Positions 17,867-27,651 of a stretch of 64,000 nucleotides of DNA are shown here, one piece after another. Position numbers and translations under genes: made by a program. Under the pieces are notes generated by a model. That model was not told the origin of the DNA. It was given only the letters and a program-made list of their open reading frames with translations, and searched no databases. The stretch is from Flavobacteriaceae bacterium HL-DH10 (GTDB lineage Bacteria; Bacteroidota; Bacteroidia; Flavobacteriales; Flavobacteriaceae). The DNA lies in NCBI GenBank assembly GCA_031826515.1, contig CP134536.1, forward strand, positions 3,044,501 through 3,108,500, in the 5' to 3' direction. Every line of letters begins with the position of its first letter. The first letter of the stretch is position 1.

Positions 17867-19254
17867 TTATAGATTTGTTTTTAGTAAATTTTTAACAAGT
17901 ATTTTGTTAGAAACTTCAGGAAAAAGTTCTTCAATAATAAAGGTATATTCTTCATTATGTTTTAACCCGTTTTTTAAATAAAAAGCACCTTTATCATTTT
18001 CGTTTAGAGAAAAATATAACCCTGCTAAGCGGTATTCTATTTCAGCATTATCAGGATGAAATTCTAAAGCTTGTTCAAAATTATATTTGGCGGCTTCAGG
18101 CTCACCCAATTTAATTAATAAATCACCTCGAGACAACCAAGTATTTAATTCATAATTGCCTAATTCTAATGTTTTTTTAAATCCACGTTCTGCTTCTTCA
18201 TAAAAATTTAAACGTTGATTAATATGAGAATATAGTTTCCAATATATTACATTTTCACTATCAATATTAATCGCTTTATTAATGTAGTATAAGGCTTTTT
18301 GGTAATTCTTTTTTTGTTATAATATCTAGTAATAGCTATCCAACCTTTGTCTAACAAGGGGTCTTCGTGTACTGTTCTATCATAATATTGAAGTGCTAAT
18401 TCATCATTATTTAATTTCTCATAACAATTTCCAATTCGTAATAACGCAAATGAAGTAGGATCGTCTAATTTAAGCGTAATACTATAGTTTTCTATAGCTT
18501 CTTCATAGCGTTTTAATTTCTCAAGAACTTTACCACGCTCGAGATAGGCTCCTAAAAAAGTGTCGTCTGAAATAATTGCAAAATCAAATGCTGTTAATGC
18601 TTTTTTATATTCTTTTAAAGTGAAATACTGTTTGCCTAATTGATGCCATGCCACTTCGCAATATGGATTTTTGTCCAAGAATATATTTAAATATTCTATA
18701 GCATCCTCATTCTGATTTAAAAATTCAAAGCAATAAATAATATTATATAGAGCAGAGTAGTCTTCAGTATCTTCCTCTAAGCATTTCATGAAATATATTT
18801 TGGCATCTTCAAATTGATCTAGAAATAAATATTCCATTCCTATTAAAGAATACAAATCAACAACATCATCAGTAAGCTCTATAGCAGTTTTTAAGACTTC
18901 AATAGCTTGTAAATGTTCGTCTTTTTTAGATAATATATTTGCCTTTTGAATAAAAATTTCTTCATTCATAGGGTCTAAACTATAAAGCTCATTTAACAAT
19001 GTATCTGCTTCAATTAGTTTGTCTTCAAATACATAAATTTCTACTTTGAAAAGCCTTAAATTAATAGAGGTAGGGTGCTGGTCTAAACCAAGTTTTATAG
19101 CTTTTTTCGCCAATGCAATTTTACCTTGATTAAGATAATAATGAATGATGTTTTCAAATTCTTCCGAATCGAAGAATAAAATACGATTTGTTTTTAACAT
19201 CGATTCAAACTTAGTAAGCGGCAAGTTGTTATTGTCATTATGACTAAACTCCAT
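17867..19254 (-). pseudogene. Tetratricopeptide repeat protein split by a one-base frameshift
   Basis: Two frames together form one TPR protein. The first runs from the ATG at 19254 (MEFSHNDNNN; a GTG at 19260 is less likely) through at least seven TPR-like units (for example EYKKALTAFDFAI, RYEEAIENYSITLKLDD, NDELALQYYDRTV) and stops early at 18247. Past a run of seven T at 18309-18315 (A on the coding strand), the +1 frame continues without a stop: NYQKALYYINKAINID, then FYEEAERGFKKTLELGN, then RGDLLIKLGEPEAAKYNFEQ to 17867. One extra A restores about 462 residues. This could be a real pseudogene, a phase-variable tract or a sequencing error. Confidence 0.85.
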
Positions 19255-19409
19255 AAGCACATTTGTAAGGTTTCTACCAGAATAAATTTAAGATTCTATT
19301 CTATTTTACAGAGGTAATTTGGTAAATGTTTTTAACAAAGTAATGAACAAGTGTAAGTTTTGGGGTGTTCTGTTCTGATTTTTAGTGTGTTGAAGGTGTT
19401 TGGTTAGTG

Positions 19410-20585
19410 TTAAATATTGTTTAAAATATCGATAATTATAGAACAACCTTTGGTTATTTCCTCATTTGAGATCGTTAATGGTGGTGTGATTCTTACTGCT
19501 TTAGGTTCAAAAAGTAACCAAAATAAGATTAAACCTTGGTCTTGACTTTTTAAAACTAATGAATTAGTTATGGTTTCTGATGGTGTAATGATGGCTAGCA
19601 TAAGACCAATGCCTCTAATTTCTTTAATTAAAGGGTGTACTAAAAGTTTTCTAAATAGTAGTTCCTTTTCTAATGCTTGCTGCATTAATTTACTATTTGT
19701 AATTTCTTTTAAAGTAGCTAAGGCAGAAGCCGCAATCACTGGGTGTCCACCAAATGTAGTTATATGTCCTAATTTAGGATTGTTCATTAATAAGTCCATC
19801 AAACTACTTGAAGCCGTAAATGCTCCTATGGGCATACCACCACCTAATGCTTTACCTGTAACTAATATATCTGGTATGCAATTATAATTTTGAAAACCAA
19901 AAAGGGTTCCTGTTCTGCCTAGCCCTGGTTGAATTTCATCTAAAATTAAAAGTGCTCCAACTTTATCACATTGTGCTCTAACTTTTTCTAAATAGTTGTT
20001 TTTAGGAACAATGAAACCAGCGCCTCCTTGTATGGTTTCTAAAATCACACAAGCTGTTTTTGTTGTTATATGTTGTAAATCTTTTTCGTTATTGAATTCT
20101 ATAAATCTAATATCGGGTAATAATGGTCTAAAGGCTTGTTTGCGTTCTTCGTACCCCATGATGCTTAAAGAGCCCATAGTATTACCATGATAGGCTTTAT
20201 TGGCTGCAATAATCTCGCTGCGTCCTGTTGCTCTACGAGCTAGTTTTAATGCGCCTTCAATAGCTTCGGTGCCAGAATTGGTTAAATAGGTTTTACTTAA
20301 TGATTCAGGAAGATTTTTTGCTAATAATTTGGCTAGTTCTACTGCTGGTTTTTGAGCATATTCGCCATAAACCATGACATGCATATATTTGTCTAGTTGG
20401 TCTTTAATGGCGCTAACTACTTTGGGATGATTGTGACCTAGCGGACAAGCAGAAACTCCCGCAACAAAATCAAGATATGCTTTGTTATTGGTGTTGTAAA
20501 TATAACTTCCTTTGGCATGAGAAATTTCCATAGCCAATGGATGAGATGATGTTTGAGCTTGATATTTTAAGAAGTCTTCCTTCAT
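19410..20585 (-). CDS. Class III PLP-dependent aminotransferase (acetylornithine/ornithine aminotransferase-like)
   Basis: 391 residues, fold type I. Motifs: FVAGVSACPLGHNHPKV, YLTNSGTEAIEGALKLAR, AYHGNTMGSLS, LILDEIQPGLGRTGTLF (cofactor-contacting Asp) and ILVTGKALGGGMPIGAF (Schiff-base Lys). Such enzymes move amino groups between ornithine-like substrates and 2-oxoglutarate. ArgD, RocD and related activities cannot be told apart here. Its ATG overlaps the stop of the upstream OstA-like gene (ATGA), so it is translationally coupled. This OstA/aminotransferase/TPR order is, from memory, usual in flavobacteria and says little about substrate. Confidence 0.92.
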   Translation of the reverse strand: MKEDFLKYQAQTSSHPLAMEISHAKGSYIYNTNNKAYLDFVAGVSACPLGHNHPKVVSAIKDQLDKYMHVMVYGEYAQKPAVELAKLLAKNLPESLSKTYLTNSGTEAIEGALKLARRATGRSEIIAANKAYHGNTMGSLSIMGYEERKQAFRPLLPDIRFIEFNNEKDLQHITTKTACVILETIQGGAGFIVPKNNYLEKVRAQCDKVGALLILDEIQPGLGRTGTLFGFQNYNCIPDILVTGKALGGGMPIGAFTASSSLMDLLMNNPKLGHITTFGGHPVIAASALATLKEITNSKLMQQALEKELLFRKLLVHPLIKEIRGIGLMLAIITPSETITNSLVLKSQDQGLILFWLLFEPKAVRITPPLTISNEEITKGCSIIIDILNNI

Positions 20586-22393
20586 TTAGTTTTTTTTATA
20601 ACTTTATTTGAATTAAGGACTTGCTTTCTGTTTTTTATGTTTTTAGGCAAGCTTCTAGAGGCTTTTGGTGTTTTGTCTTTGTCTTTAGGAGTTGCGTCTT
20701 CAGTTTCAGCTTCTATATCAGCTTTTTTAATGCGTTTTAGTAGTTCTTCATCAAAGAAATCTTCTTGAGGAATATAATCGTCCAATCCTTCTATTATTGG
20801 CAAAACCAAAGGTTCATCATCTTTAAATAAATCTTCAACACTTAGTGGGCGTTCATCTTCTCTCCAGTCAAATCCTTTTAGTATTTTTTCTTTTTCTGGG
20901 TATTGAGATTCTGGATACATTTTTGCATCAATTTGATTTATTCTATTGTATTCTTCAATGTCTCCATTTTCAAATAGCATATGAATACTTCCTGACTTTG
21001 CTTTATCTATACCAACAAGTTCATCTTTATCATTTCTAACATAAAAAATAGATTCGGCATTTTTGTTAATATTTATTTTTCGTAAAATGTTTTCATCATT
21101 AAACCATCCTTTTAAATGCATGCCATAAATTTGGCTGTACCCATTTTCACTAAGGGTATCTTTACTTATAATAAACGCATTATTGTAAACTAACAGCGAG
21201 TCTAATTTCTCAGTTTTTGGGTTCGATATTAAATGAATAGTATCGCCTGTCATTTGACTTTTTATATTCCAAAGGATGGGTCTGCGTTTTGTAGAAAAGG
21301 CATCACTAGAATCAAAACGGTCTAAGTTAATTAATTGAGTTAATCCTGTTTTTTGATCGGCGTGTATAGAATCGGCTTTAGCACTTATATCCGACTTATA
21401 AAGTTTGGCATTATAATATGCTTTTACGATTCTATGCTCAGGTTTACCTGTTACCATAATTTTATCGGCATGCATATAAATAGAATCGTTTTCTTGAACT
21501 GTTATTGCTAAAGCTCTTTTAGTGATGAAAAGGGAGTCTTTTTCTTTAAATACTTCGGCGTAATGCCCTTTTATAATACTATGGTTTATCGTATCTGTTA
21601 CTTTTATATTATTGGAAGCAGAAGCAAAACTTGTGTTGTTATCAAAGTATAAACTGTCTCCAAGAATTTCTCTATCATCGTAATCTATTTTTGCGTTTTT
21701 AAGTGCGTATCCTACTTTGTTTTCAGTATCATAAAACCCTTTTTCGCAATAGGTTTTACTTGTTTCTGTAGTTATGGTTGAAGGACCAAATAAATAGGCG
21801 AGACCTGTATCTGAATAAAAATCAAAAAAGTTTGAATTTATAGTGGCGTCTTTATTTACAAGAACTACATCTTCTACAAATTGATACTTTTTAAGATTCA
21901 TATAATAGCGACCTATTTTACTGGTAATAGTTCCTGATGAGTCTTTTACTACCGTTCCTCCGCTTTTGTAGAATGTTTGTTGTTTTAGCTTGTCATAATA
22001 TAAAGTATCGGATGTAATGGTAGAACTAGGGTCTGTTAAAACAACATCGCCACTGGCAAATGCTAATTCTGTTTTACCGCTATATTCAATATATTTAGAG
22101 GTCATATTGATAGTATCACCCTCAATCATTTTTACATGTCCGAAAGCTTCAATAAATTTTTCCTTACTATAATGAATTGCTCTGTCACACCATAAATCGA
22201 TGCTACCATGTTTTATATGAACCTGCTGGGAATCATCACGGGTAAAAATTTGTGCTCCAGGATATTTTACTTCATCAAAATCTAAAAAGCCAGAATATGG
22301 AATTTCAATTTTCTTTTTTTCTTGAGCTTGCAAGTTTGTTATTGAAACAAAACTAAAAAGGATTATAAAAAATATAGATGGTAGTCTATTCAA
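20582..22393 (-). CDS. OstA-like periplasmic protein (LPS transport family)
   Basis: About 603 residues with a signal peptide (NRLPSIFFIILFSFVSI to QAQ). The body repeats short beta units typical of OstA/LptA-like jellyrolls: DRAIHYSKEKFIEAFGHVKM, YIEYSGKTELAFASGDVVL, ITSDTLYYDKLKQQ. The C-terminus is charged and Lys/Asp-rich. Members are thought to help carry lipopolysaccharide to the outer membrane. No ATG precedes the mature region: TTG at 22393 is the preferred start because the alternative TTG at 22414 is part of the predicted -7 box. The stop overlaps the aminotransferase start. Confidence 0.85.
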   Translation of the reverse strand: MNRLPSIFFIILFSFVSITNLQAQEKKKIEIPYSGFLDFDEVKYPGAQIFTRDDSQQVHIKHGSIDLWCDRAIHYSKEKFIEAFGHVKMIEGDTINMTSKYIEYSGKTELAFASGDVVLTDPSSTITSDTLYYDKLKQQTFYKSGGTVVKDSSGTITSKIGRYYMNLKKYQFVEDVVLVNKDATINSNFFDFYSDTGLAYLFGPSTITTETSKTYCEKGFYDTENKVGYALKNAKIDYDDREILGDSLYFDNNTSFASASNNIKVTDTINHSIIKGHYAEVFKEKDSLFITKRALAITVQENDSIYMHADKIMVTGKPEHRIVKAYYNAKLYKSDISAKADSIHADQKTGLTQLINLDRFDSSDAFSTKRRPILWNIKSQMTGDTIHLISNPKTEKLDSLLVYNNAFIISKDTLSENGYSQIYGMHLKGWFNDENILRKININKNAESIFYVRNDKDELVGIDKAKSGSIHMLFENGDIEEYNRINQIDAKMYPESQYPEKEKILKGFDWREDERPLSVEDLFKDDEPLVLPIIEGLDDYIPQEDFFDEELLKRIKKADIEAETEDATPKDKDKTPKASRSLPKNIKNRKQVLNSNKVIKKTK

Positions 22394-22411
22394 AATATAA
22401 AAGATTTGTGA

Positions 22412-22419
22412 CAAAAATA
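22412..22419 (-). promoter_or_regulatory. -7 box TATTTTTG of the OstA-like gene
   Basis: Exact TAnnTTTG on the minus strand. Its last three bases form the TTG at 22414, so that codon would be upstream of the transcription start. No TTG at the -33 distance was seen. Confidence 0.5.
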
Positions 22420-22487
22420 ACGATAATAATAATGTTTAATTATCTGTTGGCTTTTTTTTGTGATTTAAATAGGTATTAGTTTGAAGC

Positions 22488-22521
22488 AAAAAACGCTCCA
22501 AAAATAAATTGGAGCGTTTTT
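22488..22521 (-). terminator. Terminator of the fur-purA unit
   Basis: Stem AACGCTCCAA / TTGGAGCGTT with loop AAATAAA, A-rich before and T-rich after on both strands. It lies about 20 bases past the purA stop. Confidence 0.85.
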
Positions 22522-22541
22522 AATATATTTAAAGCTTTATA

Positions 22542-23825
22542 TTAAGCTAATTGCTGTCTGAAAATAGTCTGTTTTCTATCTGGTCCAACAGATACAATAG
22601 TAATAGGAATTTCTAATTCTTTTTCTAAAAACTCAATATAATCATTTAATGATTTAGGTAATTGAGAAGCTTCAGACATGCCTGTTAAATCTTCTTGCCA
22701 ACCAGAAACCTCTGTGTAAATAGGTTCAATGTTTTCTGGATCAATATTATAAGGGAAGTGTTCTATAACTTCGCCTTTGTATTTATAAGCTGTACATACT
22801 TTTAAGGTTTTAAAACCAGAAAGTACATCGCCTTTCATCATCATTAATTGGGTGACACCATTAACTTGACAAGCATATTTTAGTGCTACTAAATCTAACC
22901 AGCCACAACGTCTTGGTCTTCCTGTAGTAGCTCCAAATTCATTACCAACACGACTCATGGTTTCTCCGTCTTCATCAAATAATTCGGTTGGGAATGGACC
23001 TGAACCTACACGTGTAGTATATGCTTTAAAAATCCCAAAAACTTCTCCTATTTGGTTAGGAGCAACTCCTAAACCGGTACAAGCACCTGCAGCAGTAGTA
23101 TTACTTGAAGTTACAAAAGGATAAGTTCCAAAATCTATATCTAATAAAGAACCTTGAGCACCTTCTGCAAGAATGGTTTTTCCAGATTTTTGTGCTTGAT
23201 ACACATATTCTTCAGAGTCTATGAATTTTAAAGATTTTAAAACATCTATAGCTTTAAAGAATTCGGTTTCAAGTTCTTTTAAATTATATTCAATATCTAC
23301 ATCGTAGAACGCAATCATAGATTCATGTTTGTCGGCTAAAGCTCTGTAGCGTTCTTTCCAATCGCTTAATTCTAAATCGCCTACACGAATACCGTTTCTA
23401 CCCGTTTTATCCATATAAGTTGGACCAATACCTTTTAATGTAGAGCCAATTTTAGCTTTTCCTTTAGAAGCTTCACTAGCTGCATCAAGTAAACGGTGTG
23501 TTGGTAAAATAATATGTGCTTTGCGAGAAATAACTAAAGATTTTCTATAATCTACATCTTGCTCTTCAAGTTTATCTAACTCACCTTTAAAGATAACAGG
23601 GTCTATAACCACGCCATTACCTACTAAGTTGGTTTTACCTTCGTGAAAAATACCTGAAGGAATGGTGTGTAAAACATGTTTTTTTCCGTTAAATACAAGA
23701 GTGTGTCCTGCATTTGGACCTCCTTGAAAACGTGCAATAATATTGTAGTTAGAGGTAAGTACGTCAACAATTTTTCCTTTGCCTTCGTCTCCCCATTGTA
23801 ATCCTAGTAGTAAATCTACTGCCAT
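22542..23825 (-). CDS. purA: Adenylosuccinate synthetase
   Basis: GTP-dependent joining of IMP and aspartate to adenylosuccinate, the first committed step to AMP. 427 residues, standard length. N-terminal GLQWGDEGKGKIVDVL (phosphate loop and catalytic Asp), FQGGPNAGHTLVFNGKKH, IGSTLKGIGPTYMDKTGRNG, then GTYPFVTSSNTTAAGACTG and TTGRPRRCGWLDLV. It starts 11 bases after the Fur-family gene and shares its transcript. A hairpin terminator follows. Confidence 0.98.
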   Translation of the reverse strand: MAVDLLLGLQWGDEGKGKIVDVLTSNYNIIARFQGGPNAGHTLVFNGKKHVLHTIPSGIFHEGKTNLVGNGVVIDPVIFKGELDKLEEQDVDYRKSLVISRKAHIILPTHRLLDAASEASKGKAKIGSTLKGIGPTYMDKTGRNGIRVGDLELSDWKERYRALADKHESMIAFYDVDIEYNLKELETEFFKAIDVLKSLKFIDSEEYVYQAQKSGKTILAEGAQGSLLDIDFGTYPFVTSSNTTAAGACTGLGVAPNQIGEVFGIFKAYTTRVGSGPFPTELFDEDGETMSRVGNEFGATTGRPRRCGWLDLVALKYACQVNGVTQLMMMKGDVLSGFKTLKVCTAYKYKGEVIEHFPYNIDPENIEPIYTEVSGWQEDLTGMSEASQLPKSLNDYIEFLEKELEIPITIVSVGPDRKQTIFRQQLA

Positions 23826-23836
23826 TGTAAAATTAG

Positions 23837-24289
23837 TTAATTGGTTGATTTTCTATTTCCGTAAAAATAAAGTGAATGATTGTTAATTTCGATATCGAAA
23901 ACTTCTTCGATTGTTTTTTTGATAGATTGAATTCTTGGATCACAGAACTCAATAACTTCTCCGGTATCGGTTAGTATGATGTGATCGTGTTGTCTATCAA
24001 AATAAGATTTTTCGTAATGTGCTTGATTTTGACCAAATTGATGTTTTCTTACCAAGCCACATTCAAGAAGTAATTCTATAGTATTGTATAAAGTAGCACG
24101 AGAAACGCGATACTTTTTATTTTTCATATTAAGATATAATGATTCTATATCAAAATGCTCTGTGCTGTTGTAAATTTCTTGTAGTATAGCGTAACGCTCC
24201 GGTGTTTTTCGGTGCCCGTTATTTTCTAAAAAGTTTGTAAATACACTTTTTACTATGTCTTGATTTTTTGTATCTGCCTTTGCATTCAT
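23837..24289 (-). CDS. Fur-family transcriptional regulator
   Basis: 150 residues. Winged-helix N-terminus with [16 protein letters not shown] and the recognition helix region [18 protein letters not shown], then the dimerisation/metal domain with [17 protein letters not shown] and [15 protein letters not shown]. The paired CxxC structural-zinc cysteines of E. coli Fur are not visible, so it may be a variant Fur or a Zur/PerR-type sensor. The metal is not decided. It heads an operon with purA. A -7 box lies just before its ATG. Confidence 0.92.
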   Translation of the reverse strand: MNAKADTKNQDIVKSVFTNFLENNGHRKTPERYAILQEIYNSTEHFDIESLYLNMKNKKYRVSRATLYNTIELLLECGLVRKHQFGQNQAHYEKSYFDRQHDHIILTDTGEVIEFCDPRIQSIKKTIEEVFDIEINNHSLYFYGNRKSTN

Positions 24290-24299
24290 AATTTCGTCG

Positions 24300-24307
24300 C
24301 AAATTTA
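24300..24307 (-). promoter_or_regulatory. -7 box TAAATTTG for fur-purA
   Basis: Exact TAnnTTTG on the minus strand in the 26-base gap after relA, with its edge 11 bases before the fur ATG. No clear -33 element. Confidence 0.4.
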
Positions 24308-24315
24308 CACTTTTT

Positions 24316-26535
24316 TTACACTCTAGTAACCTTATCTATACCATTAATTTTTTTTAGCTTCTCTATAAGCTTTTTTACAAGCGTTTTATTTTTAACAACA
24401 ACGCTGATTTTTCCTGAAAATAACCCATCATCACTATCAAAACTTAAGCTCTTCATATTCACGTGCATATTTCCAGAAATAACCTTAGTAATATCATTTA
24501 CTAATCCTATATGATCTATTCCTGTGATAGTAATTTGCGCTGCAAATTCTTGCTGAGTAGAATCCACCCACTTAGCAAGCATAATTCTATAGGCGTAGTT
24601 AGATTGTAAAGTTAAAGCGTTTGGGCAATTTTTTTTATGAACTTTTATGCCTTCTGTTACTGTTAAAAACCCAAAAACATCATCGCCTGGAATAGGGTTG
24701 CAACAATTTGATAGTTTATAATCTAGTTTCTCTTCTTCTTTTCCAAATACTAGTGAATCATACTTAGCGGTTACTTCATCTTTTTCTAAATCTTCTTTTT
24801 TAACATTTGCTTTTCTGGTTATTTTATTTTTAATAAAACTCATTAAAGCATTGTTTCTTGAAGACGCATAATCTTTAATCATGGGATTGTCTATGGTTCC
24901 TAACCCCACTCTATAAAATAAGTCTAAACTTGTATTAAGTTTAAAATAATTAACAAGTTCGTTAATAGAGTTTTCATTTAAAGAAATTTTAAGTTGTTTC
25001 AATTTTCTTCTTAAAATTTCTTTACCTTCTTCTCCAATACGCTTTTTATCTTCTTTTAAAGCAGATTTGATTTTACCTCTAGCCCTTGCAGTTGTTGCAT
25101 AATCTAACCAGTTTGCATTTGGTTTGGCACTTTCGGAAGTTAAAATATCTACTTGGTCGCCACTGTTGAGTTCATGACTTAAAGGAACAAGTTTGCCGTT
25201 TACTTTAGCGCCGCGTGTTTTCATACCAACTTCGGTATGAATGCTAAAAGCAAAATCTAATGACGTTGCTCCTTTTGGTAGCGACTTTAAATCTCCAGCA
25301 GGTGTGAATACAAAGATTTCTTTTGAATATAAATTGAGTTTGAACTGCTCAACAAAATCTACAGCATTTGTTTCTGGGTTTTCTAGAGCTTCCTGTAGCC
25401 TGTTTATCCAGCCTTCTAAATTATCTTCTTTTTCGTTTTCTTGTTTGTATTTGTAATGAGCAGCATAACCTTTTTCTGCAATTTCGTTCATGCGCTCACT
25501 TCGTATTTGCACTTCTACCCAACGTCCTTTTGGCCCCATTACAGTAATGTGTAATGCTTCGTACCCTGTGCCTTTTGGAGAAGAAATCCAGTCGCGTAAA
25601 CGTATTGGGTTTGGTCTAAAATGATCTGTTACTATAGAGTAGATTTTCCAAGCTAAAAACTTTTCATTGGCAGCATCACTTTTGTAAATAATTCTGATGG
25701 CAAATTTATCATAGACTTCATCAAAAGAGACACCTTGCTTCATCATTTTTTTTCTTATTGAAAAAATTGATTTTGGACGTCCTTTTATAGTATAGTTAAA
25801 ATGCTCTTTATCTAAAGAATTTTTTATTACATCACTAAATTGTTCAATGTATTTATCTTGTTCTTCTTTACTTTCTTTTGTTTTATTTAAAATATCGAAA
25901 TAAACCTCTGGCTCGGTATATTTTAGGGCTAAATCTTCTAATTCAGTTTTTATGTTATAAAGACCAATTCTGTGTGCTAATGGCGCGTATATATATAAGG
26001 TTTCTGATGCTATTTTTTCTTGCTTATCTGCACGCATAGCATCCATTGTCTGCATATTGTGAAGTCTATCGGCAATCTTAATAATAATAACACGTACATC
26101 ATCATTAAGTGTAAGTAGCATTTTTCTGAAATTTTCAGCTTGTAAAGACACATCCATGTCTTTTTCTTTGCTTAATGATGAAATTTTAGTAAGTCCATCA
26201 ACAATAGTTGCTACAGTTTTTCCGAATAGTTTATCAATATCTTCAATGTTGTAATCAGGACTGTCTTCAACCACATCATGAAGTAGTGCAGATGCTATAG
26301 AGGTAGCATCTAATCCTATTTCTTGTGCAACAATTTTAGCCACAGCAATAGGATGAAATATATAAGCTTCGCCAGATTTTCTGCGTTGATTTTTATGGCC
26401 ATCCAAGGCTATATCAAAAGCTTTTCTAATAAGTTTCTTATCGTCGTTAGTAAGTGTTGTATAACTAACTTTTAATAACTCTTTGTAGGCTTTGGTAATG
26501 GCTGCGTTTTCTTTTTCTATTTCTTCCTCTGTCAT
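24316..26535 (-). CDS. Bifunctional (p)ppGpp synthetase/hydrolase (RelA/SpoT)
   Basis: 739 residues that make and break the stringent-response alarmone. The HD hydrolase domain near residues 45-200 shows HPIAVAKIVAQEIG, SALLHDVVEDSP and KIADRLHNM. The synthetase domain has GRPKSIFSIRKKM, YDKFAIRIIY and SPKGTGYEALHI. TGS follows at about 405-465 (EIFVFTPAGDLKSLPKGAT), then a zinc-finger-like SNCCNPIPGDDV and a C-terminal ACT domain (ITGIDHIGLVNDITKVIS). Both catalytic HD residues and the synthetase core look intact, so a bifunctional Rel is expected. Confidence 0.97.
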   Translation of the reverse strand: MTEEEIEKENAAITKAYKELLKVSYTTLTNDDKKLIRKAFDIALDGHKNQRRKSGEAYIFHPIAVAKIVAQEIGLDATSIASALLHDVVEDSPDYNIEDIDKLFGKTVATIVDGLTKISSLSKEKDMDVSLQAENFRKMLLTLNDDVRVIIIKIADRLHNMQTMDAMRADKQEKIASETLYIYAPLAHRIGLYNIKTELEDLALKYTEPEVYFDILNKTKESKEEQDKYIEQFSDVIKNSLDKEHFNYTIKGRPKSIFSIRKKMMKQGVSFDEVYDKFAIRIIYKSDAANEKFLAWKIYSIVTDHFRPNPIRLRDWISSPKGTGYEALHITVMGPKGRWVEVQIRSERMNEIAEKGYAAHYKYKQENEKEDNLEGWINRLQEALENPETNAVDFVEQFKLNLYSKEIFVFTPAGDLKSLPKGATSLDFAFSIHTEVGMKTRGAKVNGKLVPLSHELNSGDQVDILTSESAKPNANWLDYATTARARGKIKSALKEDKKRIGEEGKEILRRKLKQLKISLNENSINELVNYFKLNTSLDLFYRVGLGTIDNPMIKDYASSRNNALMSFIKNKITRKANVKKEDLEKDEVTAKYDSLVFGKEEEKLDYKLSNCCNPIPGDDVFGFLTVTEGIKVHKKNCPNALTLQSNYAYRIMLAKWVDSTQQEFAAQITITGIDHIGLVNDITKVISGNMHVNMKSLSFDSDDGLFSGKISVVVKNKTLVKKLIEKLKKINGIDKVTRV

Positions 26536-26606
26536 AAATTAAAAATAGCATAAAGAAAATTAACAACCAACAGGATTCTAGTTTTTGTTAAGATTTTTTT
26601 TAGGAT

Positions 26607-27179
26607 TTAAGAATTTAAAAATTCTACTAATTGATTCACTGCCTTACCACGATGCCCAATACTGTTTTTTGCACTTAAATCCATTTCGGCAAATGTTTGT
26701 TTGTGTCCGTTTGGTTGAAAAATAGGGTCGTATCCAAAGCCTTTTTCGCCGTGTTTGCTAGTTGTAATTTTGCCTTCGCAAATGCCGGTAAAGTTATATT
26801 GCTTGTTATTAAGTATTAAACTAATAACTGTTTTAAATTGAGCATTTCTGTTGTCAATACCGTTTAAGTTTTTGAGTAATAAATTCATGTTATCGTTTGC
26901 GTCACGTTTTTCACCTGCATAACGCGCTGAATAAACTCCAGGATTACCATTTAGTAATTCAACTTCAAGACCAGTATCGTCTGCAAAACAATCGTAACCA
27001 TAATGATCTTTTATAAATTGAGCTTTTTGAATAGCATTACCTTCAATAGTATTTTGAGTTTCAGGAATATCTTCAAAGCAACCTATATCTTTTAAGCTTA
27101 AAAGTTTAATATGACTAGGTATTAAAGATTGAACTTCTTTGAGTTTATTAAGATTATTTGTAGCGAAAACGAGTTCCAT
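26607..27179 (-). CDS. rdgB: Non-canonical purine NTP pyrophosphatase (RdgB/HAM1)
   Basis: Removes ITP, XTP and dITP from the nucleotide pool, giving the monophosphate and pyrophosphate. 190 residues. Motifs: FATNNLNKLKEVQSL, DCFADDTGLEVELLNGNPG, YSARYAGEKRD and GEKGFGYDPIFQPNG, with the late helix SAKNSIGHRGKAVNQLV. Monocistronic between relA and hpf, with an exact -7 box 20 bases before the ATG. Confidence 0.96.
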   Translation of the reverse strand: MELVFATNNLNKLKEVQSLIPSHIKLLSLKDIGCFEDIPETQNTIEGNAIQKAQFIKDHYGYDCFADDTGLEVELLNGNPGVYSARYAGEKRDANDNMNLLLKNLNGIDNRNAQFKTVISLILNNKQYNFTGICEGKITTSKHGEKGFGYDPIFQPNGHKQTFAEMDLSAKNSIGHRGKAVNQLVEFLNS

Positions 27180-27199
27180 AGGTATTTGAATATATATAG

Positions 27200-27207
27200 C
27201 AAAAATA
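27200..27207 (-). promoter_or_regulatory. -7 box TATTTTTG of rdgB
   Basis: Exact TAnnTTTG on the minus strand, 20 bases upstream of the rdgB ATG. The -33 TTG is not clear. Confidence 0.45.
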
Positions 27208-27348
27208 CTATTATAATTATTTAAAGTAATAAGGTCAGATTAAATTTCTAGTGAAAAAAATACAATCATTTTATGATTTTTGTTATTTAGATTTATTTTA
27301 AAACTTGTATCTTAGGATAGAATTATTAACCCAAAAAAAGTATTGATT

Positions 27349-27648
27349 ATGACAGTAAATTTCGAATATGTAGGAGTGGATGTAAGTGAAACACTTTCAG
27401 CTTTCACAGAAGATAAATTAGAGAAATTATTTAATAGATATGAATTTTTAATAAATGCAACGGTTCGTTTTAAACAAGAAGAAAATCAGCATGATGCGGG
27501 TAAAATTTGTAATATAGAATTAAGTTTGCCTGGACCTAGAATTTTTGCAACCTCAAATGAGCGTAATTTTGAAATATCTGTAAGAGAGTCTATTAGTGAC
27601 TTAGAGCGACAATTAAAAAAGCGCAAACAAGTTTATAAAACGTTCTAA
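27349..27648 (+). CDS. hpf: Ribosome hibernation-promoting factor, short form
   Basis: 99 residues from the ATG at 27349. A TTG six bases earlier is in frame but unnecessary. The HPF/YfiA fold binds the decoding centre of idle 30S subunits. Visible are FEYVGVDVSETLSAFTEDKL, FNRYEFLINATVRF, ICNIELSLPGPRIFA and the C-terminal basic helix LERQLKKRKQVYK. The long-form dimerisation tail is absent. It faces rlmH head-on with three bases between the stops. TATCTTAG at about 27308-27315 resembles a -7 box. Confidence 0.92.
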   Translation: MTVNFEYVGVDVSETLSAFTEDKLEKLFNRYEFLINATVRFKQEENQHDAGKICNIELSLPGPRIFATSNERNFEISVRESISDLERQLKKRKQVYKTF

Positions 27649-27651
27649 GTA

